Source: Cotesia glomerata
Lineage: Eukaryota > Arthropoda > Insecta > Hymenoptera > Braconidae
DNA length: 64,000 nt
Direction of reading: 5' to 3'
Assembly (NCBI RefSeq): GCF_020080835.1
Contig: NC_058162.1
Span: forward strand, 1,984,001-2,048,000
Both the position numbers and the translations under genes were made by a program. The notes beneath the pieces are model-generated. The model was not told the origin of the DNA. It did no database searches and saw only the letters and a list, made by a program, of their open reading frames with translations. This document shows, one piece after another, positions 23,305 to 35,160 of this stretch (the first letter of the stretch is position 1; each line of letters opens with the position of its first letter).

Positions 23305-24741
23305 TACATTTTAGTGGACTAACATTTTGAAAATACTCAGCCCCTGTATTGTAGTTTTCATAATAAATTAGAGCAGTGTTACAAATTCACTGGTCATCAC
23401 ACAACAAGTAAGTTAATACCTTTTTATAAATTTATGCGTCCTTTGCATTTTCATGTTAATTTTTGACATCCTCCCCTATTATTTAAAACTGTTACATTTT
23501 TCCCAGCCGTAACACACCGAATAAATAATTTTGCGTTCAGGGAAAATGTGATAGGTATGTAGTTTGTAGATGTAAGTAATAAATTCAATATTCTTGAACA
23601 AGTTGTTGTAATTCGATTATCAATAGTAGTGATCGTCCACCTTATTCAACTGGTGTTTGAGTAATATTATGCTATTCATCTATATGATAGCCTTTTAATA
23701 GAAGTAGCGCGATAAATAAATTATGAATTTTACGTATATCAGATATGTGATTAATTTATTAAGTCAAAATTGTTCATTTTTATTGATTAACAATTTTTTA
23801 CTTCAAGAACTTTTCTGCTTGGTTATTTTTTAATTTAATAAAAAAAAAATTAACTTGATTTAAGACAAAAAAATCTAAACTCAAGTAAAATTTATTTAAA
23901 TCAAGAATAATTTTTCAGTTTAAGAATTTTTTCACTTAAATCAAGACAATAAAATTTTTCAAAATAATTTTCTTGATTCTAAAGTTGTGAATAAACTTAA
24001 TTTTTTCCAGTGCAAATATTATTTTTTAAAATAATAAATCTTTTAATACTTTTCGCATTTTTATTCATTATTCATACAATTGAAGATAATAGCTAAGAAG
24101 ATAATAAAGTATTTAAAAAAAAAAATTAATACCTTGCACAATAACTAATTGTTCTTTATCTATTGCTTCCTTTGCATTCATCGCATTCATTCAAAATATT
24201 TCAATTGTTTTTTTTTTTATTTATATAAACAATGCAATAAGCCTCTTAATACTTTTTAAATTTTTTAAATTACTAATAATTTTTCAGCGATGAAAGCTCC
24301 GCAAAAATAATCAATGCCTTGCACTACGATAAATTTCCCGGCTTGCAAGAAAATAACACTTGGTGAAAATAAATAATAATGAAACTTTCGAATGCCGGGT
24401 TGAAAAATAATAAGTAGGGTTGAACGAAATGAATCAGCAAAGAGAAAGTTAACTTCCAGGTGTAAAAGTCAGTAGGAAAGGTAAAAAATATGCGTGATAT
24501 GATAACTTTTGGAAACAAACACGCTATTCTTGTCACGAGATACATTTTCTAAATTATATAGTACTTATTTAATTCTATGAAATGAAAATGTGAGAATTCT
24601 ATTTTTAGTTTATGAAAATACAGTTGAAAGTGAGAAGTGATAAGTAATGAATATCGATCTTTCTGACACAAAATGCGAAAAGATTTTTTTAACACAATTT
24701 GAGCTTATTATTGATTTGTATTTCATTTTTACTGGTGTAAT
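23305..24741. other. Gene-free stretch
   Basis: No supported exon. At 23,835-24,012 a worn copy of the TTAACTTGATT/CTTGATTC inverted element is visible (ends TTAACTTGATTTAAG and AACTTAATTTTTTCCAGTG). Confidence 0.4.
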
Positions 24742-25460
24742 TTAAGGGGAAATACGTGTAGAAGGCGTTTTCAAAGCTGATTTTCATTAATTTTTAAGAT
24801 ATAAAAATTAATATTATTTATTGAAACTATCAGGTTATTTTATATTACATATTTTATGAGGATTTTTTCGTATTAAACAACACATATAACTTAAAAATTA
24901 GCGGAAATATCAGCTGATACACATCGTAGGTTGTCATCCGATTTGGCAGTTGGTGTGCAGTATGGAAGCCACAATTTTTATCTGAAGTCACCGGCACAGA
25001 AAAATTACTTTTTTATGTATATATTCTATATGAACCTCAATTCCAAAAAAAAATAAAAATTTGCATTTTTAGAGGGCTGTGAAATTAAGTCGTGATTTTT
25101 CACCATTTTTCCATACATTGTTTATTAAAAAAAATAGTTTAAATAATAATATCGCTTATGATGGAGGTTCATACTCTCAGCGTAATTGTATAAAGAAAAG
25201 TAATTTTCTGTGTCATTGATTTTCAGATAAAAATTGTAGTTTCCATAGTGCACACCAACTGCTAAGTCGGAAGACAACCTACGATGTATCAGCTGATATA
25301 TCTGCTATTTTTTGAGTTATATTGTCGTAAAATACGGAAAAATATAAATATATGTATAAAATAACCTGATAGTTTCAATAAATAACATTAATTTTCATGC
25401 CTTAAAAAAATTAATAAAAAATCAGCATAAAATCGTCTTTTCACACGTATTTCCCCTTAA
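24742..25460. mobile_element. 719-bp foldback element with TTAA-type ends
   Basis: Begins TTAAGGGGAAATACGTGT and ends with the inverse ACGTATTTCCCCTTAA; arms of over 300 bp are ~85% complementary, including AGCTGATACACATCGTAGGT and its inverse. Terminal TTAA could be a piggyBac-type target duplication, or simply part of the arm. No coding frame. Confidence 0.7.
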
Positions 25461-26706
25461 TACGGATAAAAAAAAACCAAGTTCAAGTTTATCATTTTTA
25501 AATCATGCCAACATTCATGCGTTTTTTTTATTCAAACAAAATAAAAGAAATTTTCTTCTATCTAAATCTCAAACTAATTTCAAAAATTTTATTTCAATTA
25601 TACTTTTGATAAAACTTACTTTTTCCTATCTGGACTTCGTATTATAGATATTCTTGTTACAATTGGCGGATGATTTGATTCTCGAAAAGTTTTTATCTTC
25701 AACTTCGGACATAGTTTTCCCACCATTTTTCTAAGACTATTTAAAACACCAATAAAACACGTAATATTTTGAACAAACACTTATAAATAATGATCTTCAA
25801 TATTTTAATGAGTATTTTGAAATTAACTAGATCAAAAATTGATAACCAAACGCTCAAATTAAATTTTTATTATTAACTACTATAGAATTATAAATTTCTA
25901 CATTGCTGAAGAAAAAAAAATAATCAAAATTGTTCAAATAAAACAAAACTAAATTCAACAGTTTAAAATCACCTGTTGGTTGAATATCGGAATTTACCCG
26001 CGCGATTCAGACACTATCTGTCAACTGAATTCAAGGTGGAACGCGCGCGCCCTTTATATGTGATCGATCACCCTCAACCCTTAGAAGGGGAAATATTCCT
26101 ATAAATTGCAACACAATAATTATTGTGAAAAGCTTTAAAATAATATTTATTATTTCATTTTTCATCCAAAAATTTCTTCAATTCAAATTTCTTTAAAGAT
26201 CGATTTGGGCATTTTTGTAGCTTTTTATGTCACGTGCATGCTTTGAAAAACTTCACCGAGGGGTGGTAGCGTGAAATTGGACTGTTTTTTCTTTCTTTTC
26301 GCTCCTGCGTAGAAACAGGACCAACAATCTTAGTTTTCATCGCAACTCCCCTAAACCTCTCACTTCTCCGCAGTCCAACAGCTTGTCGAGTCATGAGGGG
26401 TGGATTATGGCCTTGATTCTAGGTCAGAGGTTCTATCTGCGTGTTCCTGACACGCGCCAATCTAGAGTAAGATAGTTTTTCTCTCTTTAGGGTGATATTT
26501 ATCTCCCTGCTTCTCTTTTCTTTTCACGTTTGTTCTTTTTCAAAACAATACCACAAACACTTGATCAATACTTTGAGTATCACAATTTCATTTTTGTATT
26601 CTTTTCAAGTGATCCAATATATATTTGTTCTTTCATTCTTAAAAATAAGTTCCATCATTGTTTTGTTAAAAACTCTTGAATTTTTTTCAAAGAAAGCTTG
26701 ATTGTG
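25461..26706. other. Gene-free stretch with GC-richer pocket
   Basis: No supported exon. About 25,975-26,480 is less AT-rich (GAATTCAAGGTGGAACGCGC, GACACGCGCCAATCTAGAG) and reads like retroelement LTR/leader, but I could not assign ends. Confidence 0.4.
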
Positions 26707-26965
26707 TCACAAACGGAGTTTAATGTTTAATTTAATAATTTATGAATTAATATTTAATTTTTAGTCTTTGTATACGGAGCGGTTCATATATAAATAAGAT
26801 CCAGAAATTTGTAAGGATGTTAGATCCTCGCTGACTTCAGCTTCAAGAAACCTATTGCTCTAATATAAATATAAGAATAAAACTTATATAAAAGAAAAAA
26901 AAAAAAATTTTTATATTCTTCTGTTGATTTATATGTTTATTAGAACAAACTTGTACACAATAAGA
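26707..26965 (+). mobile_element. Degenerate LTR start, family of the 27,627 solo LTR
   Basis: Starts TGTCACAAACGGAG, close to TGTCACGAACGGAG at 27,627, and keeps in order GGAGCGGTTCATA, AAGGATGTTAGATCC and GCTGACTTCAGCTTC, as in that LTR. It then runs into A-rich sequence; the rest is deleted. Confidence 0.5.
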
Positions 26966-27029
26966 AAGAATGAATTTTAAGGCATGCAACATACGTTATT
27001 TATAAAATAAATAAGAAGATTCATTATAT

Positions 27030-29160
27030 AAGGTAGTAGTCTGGTAACTTATGCCTATTTTCATGACTTCTTTGGAGGAAAATAAAAATGAATTATCTTG
27101 AATATTTAGAGTGTTTTTATTGACATATTGAAAATATAAAAAAAAATTTATTTGAAAAAATTTAATAGTTTATTACTATTATTATTGTCACTCGAAGTTG
27201 GAACCTCAAAAAAAATGCACGTGGGTGGCCCGGGTCCTAACTTTTTTTCTACTGAACCGATTGCTTTCAAATTTTAACAGGCTGTTCTACACACTTATAG
27301 TTCTCGTCGGTACTAACGAGAATTTTTTTCACCCCTAAATTTTTATTTTACAACCCTTTCTTTGCTAAAATAAAAGGACTTTTTTTTTCAAAGTCCACCA
27401 TTTTGTTATTTACCCTTGAAATTTAACTTCAGTAGTTCCAACCAGAATGACATGTCTATAGATTAAGAATAATCAAGAATATTTGATTTCAGATAACATC
27501 AAGAGCCAAAATCACCCGGGCCACCCACGTGCATTTTTTTTGAGGTTCCAACTTCGAGTGACAATAATAATAGTAATAAACTATTAAATTTTTTCAAATA
27601 AATTTTTTTTTATATTTTCAATATGTTGTCACGAACGGAGTGAGTGATGGGCGCAAGGAATATGAAATAGAAATCTCAAATATCCGAACGTTATCACTTT
27701 GTCCGTTCGGGAGCTAAATTAAAAATTGCGTTGGAGTGTGGAGCGGTACACAAGCTCGAACGTTATCTCTAAGTGTTAACTTAGAGAGAGTAAGGATGAT
27801 GGATCCTGCTGACTTCGGTCACGAGTAACCTATTCTATTGTTTAGTTGTAACTTTACTTTGTAATGGAGATCTTATTTTATTTTAAAAGTAAAAACGAAA
27901 GAATCAACTTGTTTATTTGTTTGAATTTATTGAGAAAAACAAGTAAAAGTGTTACAAATTTGGGTTTATAAAACAGTTAATAAAGATAGAGATAAAAAAG
28001 GGAACACAAATGTTAGAAAAATAATAATGTCTTAAAAGTAGATAATGTTTTGGGCTTACCCTGGAAGTCTGTAGAGAGGCTCAAATTTAATGGGCCCTTT
28101 CACCTTCTATGGGTAGTTTCACTATCGAAATACCTTATCGCGTGTATCACGGAGAAATTAAATATTTACTAATAATGATATTATTTTAATCTTCGCGACT
28201 TTACGCGGAAAACTTAGCACTCAATCGACGCTCAGGTATTTTCGCTACCGAATTACCGGATCTCGTGTATCACGGAGAAATTGAATAATTTCAAATAATG
28301 AATTAACCTTCACGACTTTAAGCGCAAAAACCTAACACTACTCGACGCTCTTCGGCGGAAAACAATATACTTCGCGATTCTCGCGGAAAAATCAACGCTC
28401 AACGGCGGAAAATAATAAAAATAAAGAAAACGGAATATAATTATGGCATATATCGAATAGCCGATGAATCTACCACGTTAGTGCTACTAAGTGCAGCCTA
28501 ACCACGAGCAAGGCACTGTCTCGTGTATCACGGAGTACTTTGTGCTTCCGAAGAATTTGATGCCCGGAGCCGATTGACGCAGAGCTAACCAGTGGTATCC
28601 TGGTCTAAATCGAACTGCCTGAAAATGATTTTCGGGCGATTTATATAGGGTTAGCAACATCGGTGATTGTATGGGACTCATCGGGAAATTAAATCAGAAA
28701 AATGAAAGGGATCTCAAGGGTATTTTGTCGAAAACAAGCGTCATCGCGTTTCTAGATTTTTCGAAACCCGGATAAACCTATGCGTAGTTTGAACTATTGC
28801 CTTATAGGTCTTACTTTTACGACTTTAAGCGAAAAACGTGATGGTGACTTCACCATATTACAAATTTGAAAGTTAGAAAAACAAAGTCATTAAATTTTGA
28901 TAGATACAAAGAGATCCGGGTAACTCGTGTGAGCGTCATCAAATCGTGGGAAAGATAGGCCAGATTTCTCTTCTACAGATTTCAAGGGTATGACAAATTA
29001 CATATATTTAAAAATAAACAAAAATTTTGGATTTTAGCAGACGTCACAATGTCAATAAAAACACTCTAAATATTCAAGATAATTCATTTTTATTTTCCTA
29101 TAAAAAACCACCCTCCAAAGAAGTCATGAAAATAGGCATAAGTTACCAGACTACTACCTT
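27030..29160. mobile_element. Foldback transposon interrupted by a solo LTR
   Basis: The left arm (27,030-27,235, starting AAGGTAGTAGTCTGGTAACT) is the inverse of 27,512-27,626 plus 29,049-29,160. The arm is thus ~210 bp and continues perfectly across the LTR when that is removed. Without the LTR the element is ~710 bp. The inner arm includes GCACGTGGGTGGCCCGGG. The size and long arms resemble the 24,742 foldback, but the end sequence differs. Confidence 0.75.
27627..29048 (+). mobile_element. Solo LTR (1.42 kb) with ATGT duplication
   Basis: Begins TGTCACGAACGGAGTGAG and ends GCAGACGTCACA, flanked by ATGT at 27,623-27,626 and 29,049-29,052. The inverse arm of the host foldback gives the empty-site sequence CAATATGTCAATAAAA, which confirms both boundaries. 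Two more truncated copies of its 3' part lie at 19,690-22,175. No coding. Confidence 0.8.
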
Positions 29161-29212
29161 TTTTTAGATTGCTATCTGTAGCGATTCTTGACCTATCGCT
29201 GGTGAAAATACA

Positions 29213-29326
29213 CACAGTAAAAAATTTTGCGTCAATGCGTCAAAAAATTTTGTGTTAATTTAACACTTTTCTGTGTTAATTTAACACAATAAATGTTAAA
29301 TATTTAACACAAAATTTTTTACTGTG
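29213..29326. mobile_element. 114-bp palindromic MITE, CACAGTAAAAAATTTTG family
   Basis: Ends CACAGTAAAAAATTTTGCG and inverse ACAAAATTTTTTACTGTG, interior of TTAATTTAACAC words. A half copy lies at ~48,990-49,050 (AGTAAAAAATTTTGCGTTAA). Confidence 0.65.
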
Positions 29327-29646
29327 CATGTGTGGATAAAATAATAGACTAAAAAATTTGAAAGTATACGAAAATATAATAAAATTGAAATCATACAGTA
29401 GTTTCCAGAAGACGTTACTAAATTTTATTAAAATAACTAGTGAAATTCGAAGGATTGAAAGTCGCGAGCAAACACAAGTGTCCAAGGGTGACGCGATTAT
29501 TCCGGAATACGTATGGCATAAACAGGTCTAGTAGATAAAAATGATGAGATCATTAAAGGTGTTTTTTACTACAGGTCGCACAAGAGTACATACAGATAAG
29601 AAAATAAAAGAAGTAAAATATAGAATATTTAAAATCTAAGTAAGCA

Positions 29647-30349
29647 CACGGGAAAAAATTCCTGGGAAAATTTACGATACAACTATTGTAAAGCTGGACT
29701 ATACTTTTATTACTATTAATTGTCAAATATTTTAGAAGAAAAAATACTATTTATTCATGAAAAAATACGATATTACTATTGTAAAAAGTAAGAGATGAAA
29801 ATTTCCAGTGCTGCCTCTGTATCTTTCCAACAAAACTATCGTAAATTTTACAATAGTTGAATTGGAATGTTTCTCAATTAGTGTGAGTGATGGCCGTGCA
29901 CAGCGCTAGACTCCGAGTTTATGTAAATTTTAAAGGATATGGGTCTTAGTTTACCTCGGATAGCGTAGAGGGAGAGTCTCTGGCTGCCAACACAGAGTTC
30001 TGGGTTCGATTCCCAGATAGCGCGAAAATGTCGGTTTCTTTTCTCGATTACTGTACAGGTACCAATTAGTCTAACCTTCTATCTCTCTCCCTCCCTAATA
30101 TTTCTTTTAAAAAAACCAACTGTGAATTTTTGCAATAGTTGAATTGTAAAGTTCACAAACACATATTGTATAATTTGCTCTATAGTATTCGACTTTTTAA
30201 GACTCTTGCTAGTTTTATTTGTTGGATAAAATTTACAATAGTAGATCGTAAAAATTACTAACTGAGAAGTATAGTCCATCGTTACTATTTTATTTAGTAA
30301 AAATTACAATAGTAAAATAGTAAAAACTCTTTCAATTTTCTTTCCGTGC
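29647..30349. mobile_element. Inverted-repeat element (CACGGGAAAAAATT ends) with tRNA-like insert
   Basis: Ends CACGGGAAAAAATT and the inverse AATTTTCTTTCCGTG, with CA on both flanks. The arms contain repeated TTTACAATAGTTGAAT / ACTATTGTAAA words. A tRNA-like segment sits inside (29,952-30,024). End sequence recalls the 61,779-63,595 element (CACGGAAAAAAG). Confidence 0.45.
29952..30024 (+). repeat. tRNA-like segment (probable SINE head)
   Basis: A-box TAGCGTAGAGGGAGAG and a perfect T-arm CTGGGTTCGATTCCCAG are spaced as in a tRNA, and an anticodon stem CTCTG/CAGAG exists, but its loop has ten bases and the ends do not pair. It is therefore a tRNA-derived retroposon head or pseudogene. Confidence 0.5.
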
Positions 30350-33300
30350 ATATTAGTTATGTTGAAACATAGTAATTAGTTTGTATTTTTTAACAAAAAA
30401 TTTTTCTTATAATTCAATCATCAGAATAATATAAATCCTTATTAATTTTTTTATTTATATCTTAGTGATTTGTATAAAAATTTTTAAAAAGATTAAGACC
30501 CCTGATAAGATCATTTTTGAATTTTTTAATTAAAAAAAGATTTTTTTAGATTTGCGGCAAATTTACCAATCATAGAAATTTCGTCAAAAAAATGTGAGAT
30601 TTTATAAAAATAATAAGAAATTAAATTACAAAAACATTTTTTTTATAAAAAAATTAAATTTATACTCACTCGCATAAGAGTGTTCATTCTTAGCAAATAT
30701 CTCAGTATAAGTTACACAGTATAAAAACGTTACTTTGAAGAAAAAAAAAAGCTTTTAAATATAAAATAGATCTTGAAGATCTGCAGAGCAGTAAGAATAT
30801 TTAAATACTGGTACGATCGAGGAGTCAGTAAGCTCTTTTATAGTGAATTTGTTACTTAATCATCCATATAGTGTGAATAACTTATCAAGTATTATAAATT
30901 AATTTATCAATGTGTAGATTTCCGGTCACTTATTTCTTATCTTCGATGTGATGACAGAGGCTAAAGTTCGCGATTAAAAATAGGAGTCCTTTTAATAACA
31001 CTATAGTATACCAAGCTAATAAATCAGAGAAGATAAGTCAGTGAAAGTTCGTATTCAAGCTTAGGTTATTGCAAAAAAAATTTTTGATGATAACATAATC
31101 ATTGCGCGCTTTTGGATCTTGTTATTATTATGCAGTAATTGCGTAAGACTTTTAACAACACGTGTCAAGAATCGCGCGCGTTTATCATTGATTATTTTTA
31201 TTTTTCATTATAATTATTTACAGCAAAACGTGTTCGTTAGCGATATTAGAATTAGCGAAAAGCTTATCAAAATTAGGTAATAACTTTTGTAAAATATAAT
31301 GAAGAAAAATAAATTTTGATGCATCCCGGGCTTTGTTTCTCATTTGATTTTGATAGAGTTGAACAAGAACAACCTAGGTATTGTAATTCATACAAATGAG
31401 ATTCCCAGCGGTGCGGTGGAATATATAGTAATATCAAAATCCAAGATGAACTGTTGAAAACCAATTCACGGGTTTGATCGAATCATGCTTTGAATGCTTT
31501 ATAATCAAATAAATAGAGCGATTTTTATGAAATTTTTAATAAAGTTTTGGTAATAGTTAAATGCGGACAGAAATTTAAATTTATTGGAGTGTTATTTCCT
31601 CATTGCAAAATAAAAATGGCCATTCGGCAGCCGAAATGGAAGTAGATTTCTCAAATAAATAAAATTTATTTTGTATAAAATAATATTACAGCCAATAATT
31701 CTAAGACGGCTGCAACAATAAACTTATTTCTTTGAACGACCTCTAAAATGAGTAATATTGAGGCTATTATCACTTCTAAAAAGTTAAAATTGAAGCTTAA
31801 TTAAAGAACTTTACGATGCAATTTATCGAATGAGTTTGAGAAGAATCGGTTAGAAATTGTAAACGCTATCGTGCTGACAAGCCGCGTTATACCGTATTTA
31901 TGTATATAAACTTTTGAACAAACGATATTTTGTTGAGCTGTCAGAAAATAGCCGAATTTTTCAAAAGTTGCGCTATAAGGACAACTGCAATAGTGAAATT
32001 TTTATGAAATCTACTAAAAATAACATATAGCTTAATAACTCAATAAAAGAAATAGTTGGGACATTATTTTCTTATTGCGAAATAAAATGCAATGATGTAT
32101 TAAATTGTAAAGATAATTTATGCGTCATAAACTGACTATCTTCAATAAAAGTTTATTTTATTTAGAATTATGCATATTAATTCCTAGATAATTATTTAAA
32201 GTAGTTATAGAGAGAAATAAAATATAAAAAGCAATTTTTTTACACAAATATTTGTAAATTTTGAAAAATTAAAAGTTCCAAATATTTGCACACTTCTAAA
32301 AAAAATAATTTTGTACTTACACAAATTAAGTTATTTCAAATTTAATTGATGTAAAGTTTTAAATAGCTTAAATAGCCCACTTTATTTCCGATGCTCCACA
32401 AAAAAATTATTCTTAACATTTAATTAAGAAGGATAAGAATTTTAAAGAGTACGTGATCAATTTAAAATTGATCTAAAATAAGATATTCTTTTTGCATATT
32501 CAATTTTTAAACAGACCGGTGGATATATTAGTGAAGAGTTATCTTATGAGTTATTATGAGTTAAGAGTTATTATGTTTATAACCACGCTAAGAACTTATC
32601 GTTACGATTTCTCAAAGAGAACTGACGTGTTCCTCGATAGCTTCCTTAGTTTTTATAGGGTTGATCACGTGATTTTCGTTTTATTTCCAAGTAATTTATT
32701 ATTGTCATTATACTACCAATTTAAAAAACATCTGTTTCTATGATAAGATTATCATAGTTTTTTACAACTGTTTGTCGGCTTCCGGGTAGGGTTTTGATGA
32801 GCTTTTCCCCTCTTTCGGTTACGATTCTAGTGAACATATGCAATAGTTCCCTTTGTTTTGTCACCATTTCTAAACAAAGAGAACCGAATATGATTGAATT
32901 ATGAGATATCTCAATAAACGTAATCTCTTTGATCAGTCCTTTGAAAGGTAACTTGACAATCAGACAGTGTATGCACATCGCGTTAATTAAACTACTAAAT
33001 ATCGACAATAAAATTACAGCGCATGTTTATTCTTATAATTTTCTCCAATTTTTATTTATCTTTATAAATTTTAATGATAAAGATTCATTAAAAAATATTT
33101 TTAAAACAAAATATCTCACCTCATCAAATTTATATTTTAAAGCTAAATAAATTAAATTTTAACTTGTCATTTTTTTAAATATAAAATTAAATTATTATTT
33201 TTCTAAAAATAATTTTTATTCCGATTTAATTTCTGAAAATTTAGTTATTTTATTTTGATTGACGGATTAGATTTCTATCTAACGGAAATAAAATCTTGAA

Positions 33301-33498
33301 AACTGAAAAATAATCTTCGGAGAGGAAGTAATAAGCTAACGACGGTTGACCACCACCTTTTTCTATATAAAAATTTTAAAAAGGTCTACAAAGATTACAT
33401 TAGGCTACTCCTTCGATTGGCAGATGTGTTTCCTTATCCGGAGATAGACTTTTCCTGGTCGGTACATTCCTCAGATTATTTCTCCCTCATCTCGAATG
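30350..33498. other. Gene-free AT-rich region
   Basis: No supported exon. 31,560-32,120 shares, in inverse orientation, several blocks with 62,330-62,820 (e.g. GCTATCGTGCTGACAAGCCG, GGCCATTCGGCAG), marking a dispersed transposon interior. Confidence 0.45.
31560..32120. repeat. Dispersed transposon interior, inverse of 62,330-62,820
   Basis: Blocks AACGCTATCGTGCTGACAAG, TTAATTAAAGAACTTTACGA and AATGGCCATTCGGCAGCC are found in reverse order and orientation at 62.3-62.8 kb, inside an element with CACGGAAAAAAG ends. Here the ends were not found. Confidence 0.45.
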
Positions 33499-35160
33499 TC
33501 ACGAACGAGAGATTGTGACGTTTGTTATAATTAATTTAAATCAATAAATATAATCTTTTTATCGCGTGAGAATACTTATGATCAGATGTGTGAATTCCAA
33601 ATTCCTAAGCTATGAAATTCCAAAATATTGATCTAAGTTAACTTACCTTGCCCAATACTGAGCGGTTTGTACCGACAAGGAATCCGATAAATGTCCCGCG
33701 TGGCAGTAGGGGATCTCGGATAAGTATGAGAGAAAGATAGGTGGGTTTGGTGAATTATAGGCACTCGAACACCTTATTTTTTTTATTATAGAGTTACTTT
33801 GAAAGTTTGAGAGATTTAAAATCTCATCTTAAAATTTCTTGCTTATTTTTATTTTATTTTTTCTGATTGTAAATAGCTGATTACATTTCTCAAATTTTTT
33901 ATTGTTTTTACTGTTCTATTAGCGAAATCCAAATATTGTTAAAATATCCATGGAGATCTGTTTATACTTTTACATGTACTTTATACTCTTCTATTTTTGT
34001 ATTTTTGTCATTCAGCCATTGCCTTGGCATTCAAATTAAATAAATAAATAAGGGGCAGAAAATAACCAAGGCTAAATACCAAAATAGTCCTTTGTATACT
34101 GCAATTAAATACTTTAACCTATTACCAAATGAAATAAAGAATGCACTAACGTTAACTAAATCAATTAATAATATTATTGTCACAAACGAGTTGTTTGAGA
34201 TTTTTTTAGTAAAATTAAGATTAAAAATTTCACTCTTAGATAAAGAGAAAATATTCTTTAAGACCGGATAATTTAGAAGAATTTTCATTACCTATCCTAA
34301 TAATATCGAGTGGCTTATATCATTGGGGAACCCCGTTGTGACCGCATGGCTAAGGTCGAGGGTAGTGAGTGAACTAAGGAAGAAGAGAGGAAGGTGGGTT
34401 TGGCGAATTATAGGTACTCGTGAATACCTTGTTTCTTATTGTAAGTTGGAAATCAGGCTTTGTAATTTTAAAAGAAACAATGATTGATTTGCACACAATA
34501 AATATATTCAATTGTACTTACAATTTTACTTAATCTTGTGATACAAATTTAATCCCAATTGATAGACACAGTTGTATATAAACTTTAATAACTCTGGATA
34601 GTGCACAAATACAAGTATTATTAACAACGCACTTAACAAACTAAACTTCGCACAACGTTTCATGTGAGCTCTGTTATATTGAGTCTTTATAAATATTTAT
34701 TCGGGTATTGAAACCCTTAAATTATAATACTAATTGCAAAAGCACCAGTTCTCGGAGCGCCTAGGCCTCTTTTATCAGAATAAGTAACTTTCAAATAAAA
34801 GATTAGGTTGGCCAGCAAGTAGTTGTACCCGTCTTTATTCCAGTATAATATTATTATAAGGAAACTAATTTAAGCTGGAATATCGAACTGACTAGGACAA
34901 GAGCCTGCGGTAGTCTGAGCCCTGGTTGACATTTTCAAAGGGTTTTTATACAATTCCTTCAGTACTGTGGTTCCATAAGGGTATTGATTGCTACCACATT
35001 TCTTTGTGTTAAGATACAGATGTCAAAAGGTGATAGATGGTCACCTGGATTCAATTAAATCTATTTTATTTCGTTAAATTTCGTGTCAGAGACAGTTGTG
35101 GCTTACTCAGCATGATGGATTTTTATTTAGTAAACGATGGAGGTTGATCTTATTGACAAT
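33499..35160. other. LTR-retroelement debris
   Basis: TGTCACGAACGAGAG at 33,499 resembles the LTR start at 27,627. Two related blocks, 33,650-33,790 and 34,290-34,440, share GGTGGGTTTGGTGAATTATAGG and the CACTCG...ACCTT ending, and 34,780-35,160 matches 22,370-22,650. Between them, 33,900-34,051 is a LINE 3' end ending in (TAAA)n. No protein is readable. Confidence 0.4.
33900..34051 (+). mobile_element. LINE 3' end with (TAAA)n tail
   Basis: CATTCAGCCATTGCCTTGGC followed by AAATAAATAAATAA. The same tail context (GCCATTCGGCCAATGCC on the minus strand) stands at 60,850-60,900, so these are 5'-truncated copies of one non-LTR family. Confidence 0.5.

Noticed and set aside
29952..30024. Functional tRNA gene
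   Set aside because: T-arm and A-box are good, but the anticodon loop has ten bases and the acceptor ends do not pair. Treated as a SINE head; the same applies to 18,760-18,836, 41,988 and 63,155.
34031..34288. 85-codon minus-strand hydrophobic frame
   Set aside because: Overlaps LINE tail and LTR debris; no family resemblance and composition explained by AT richness.
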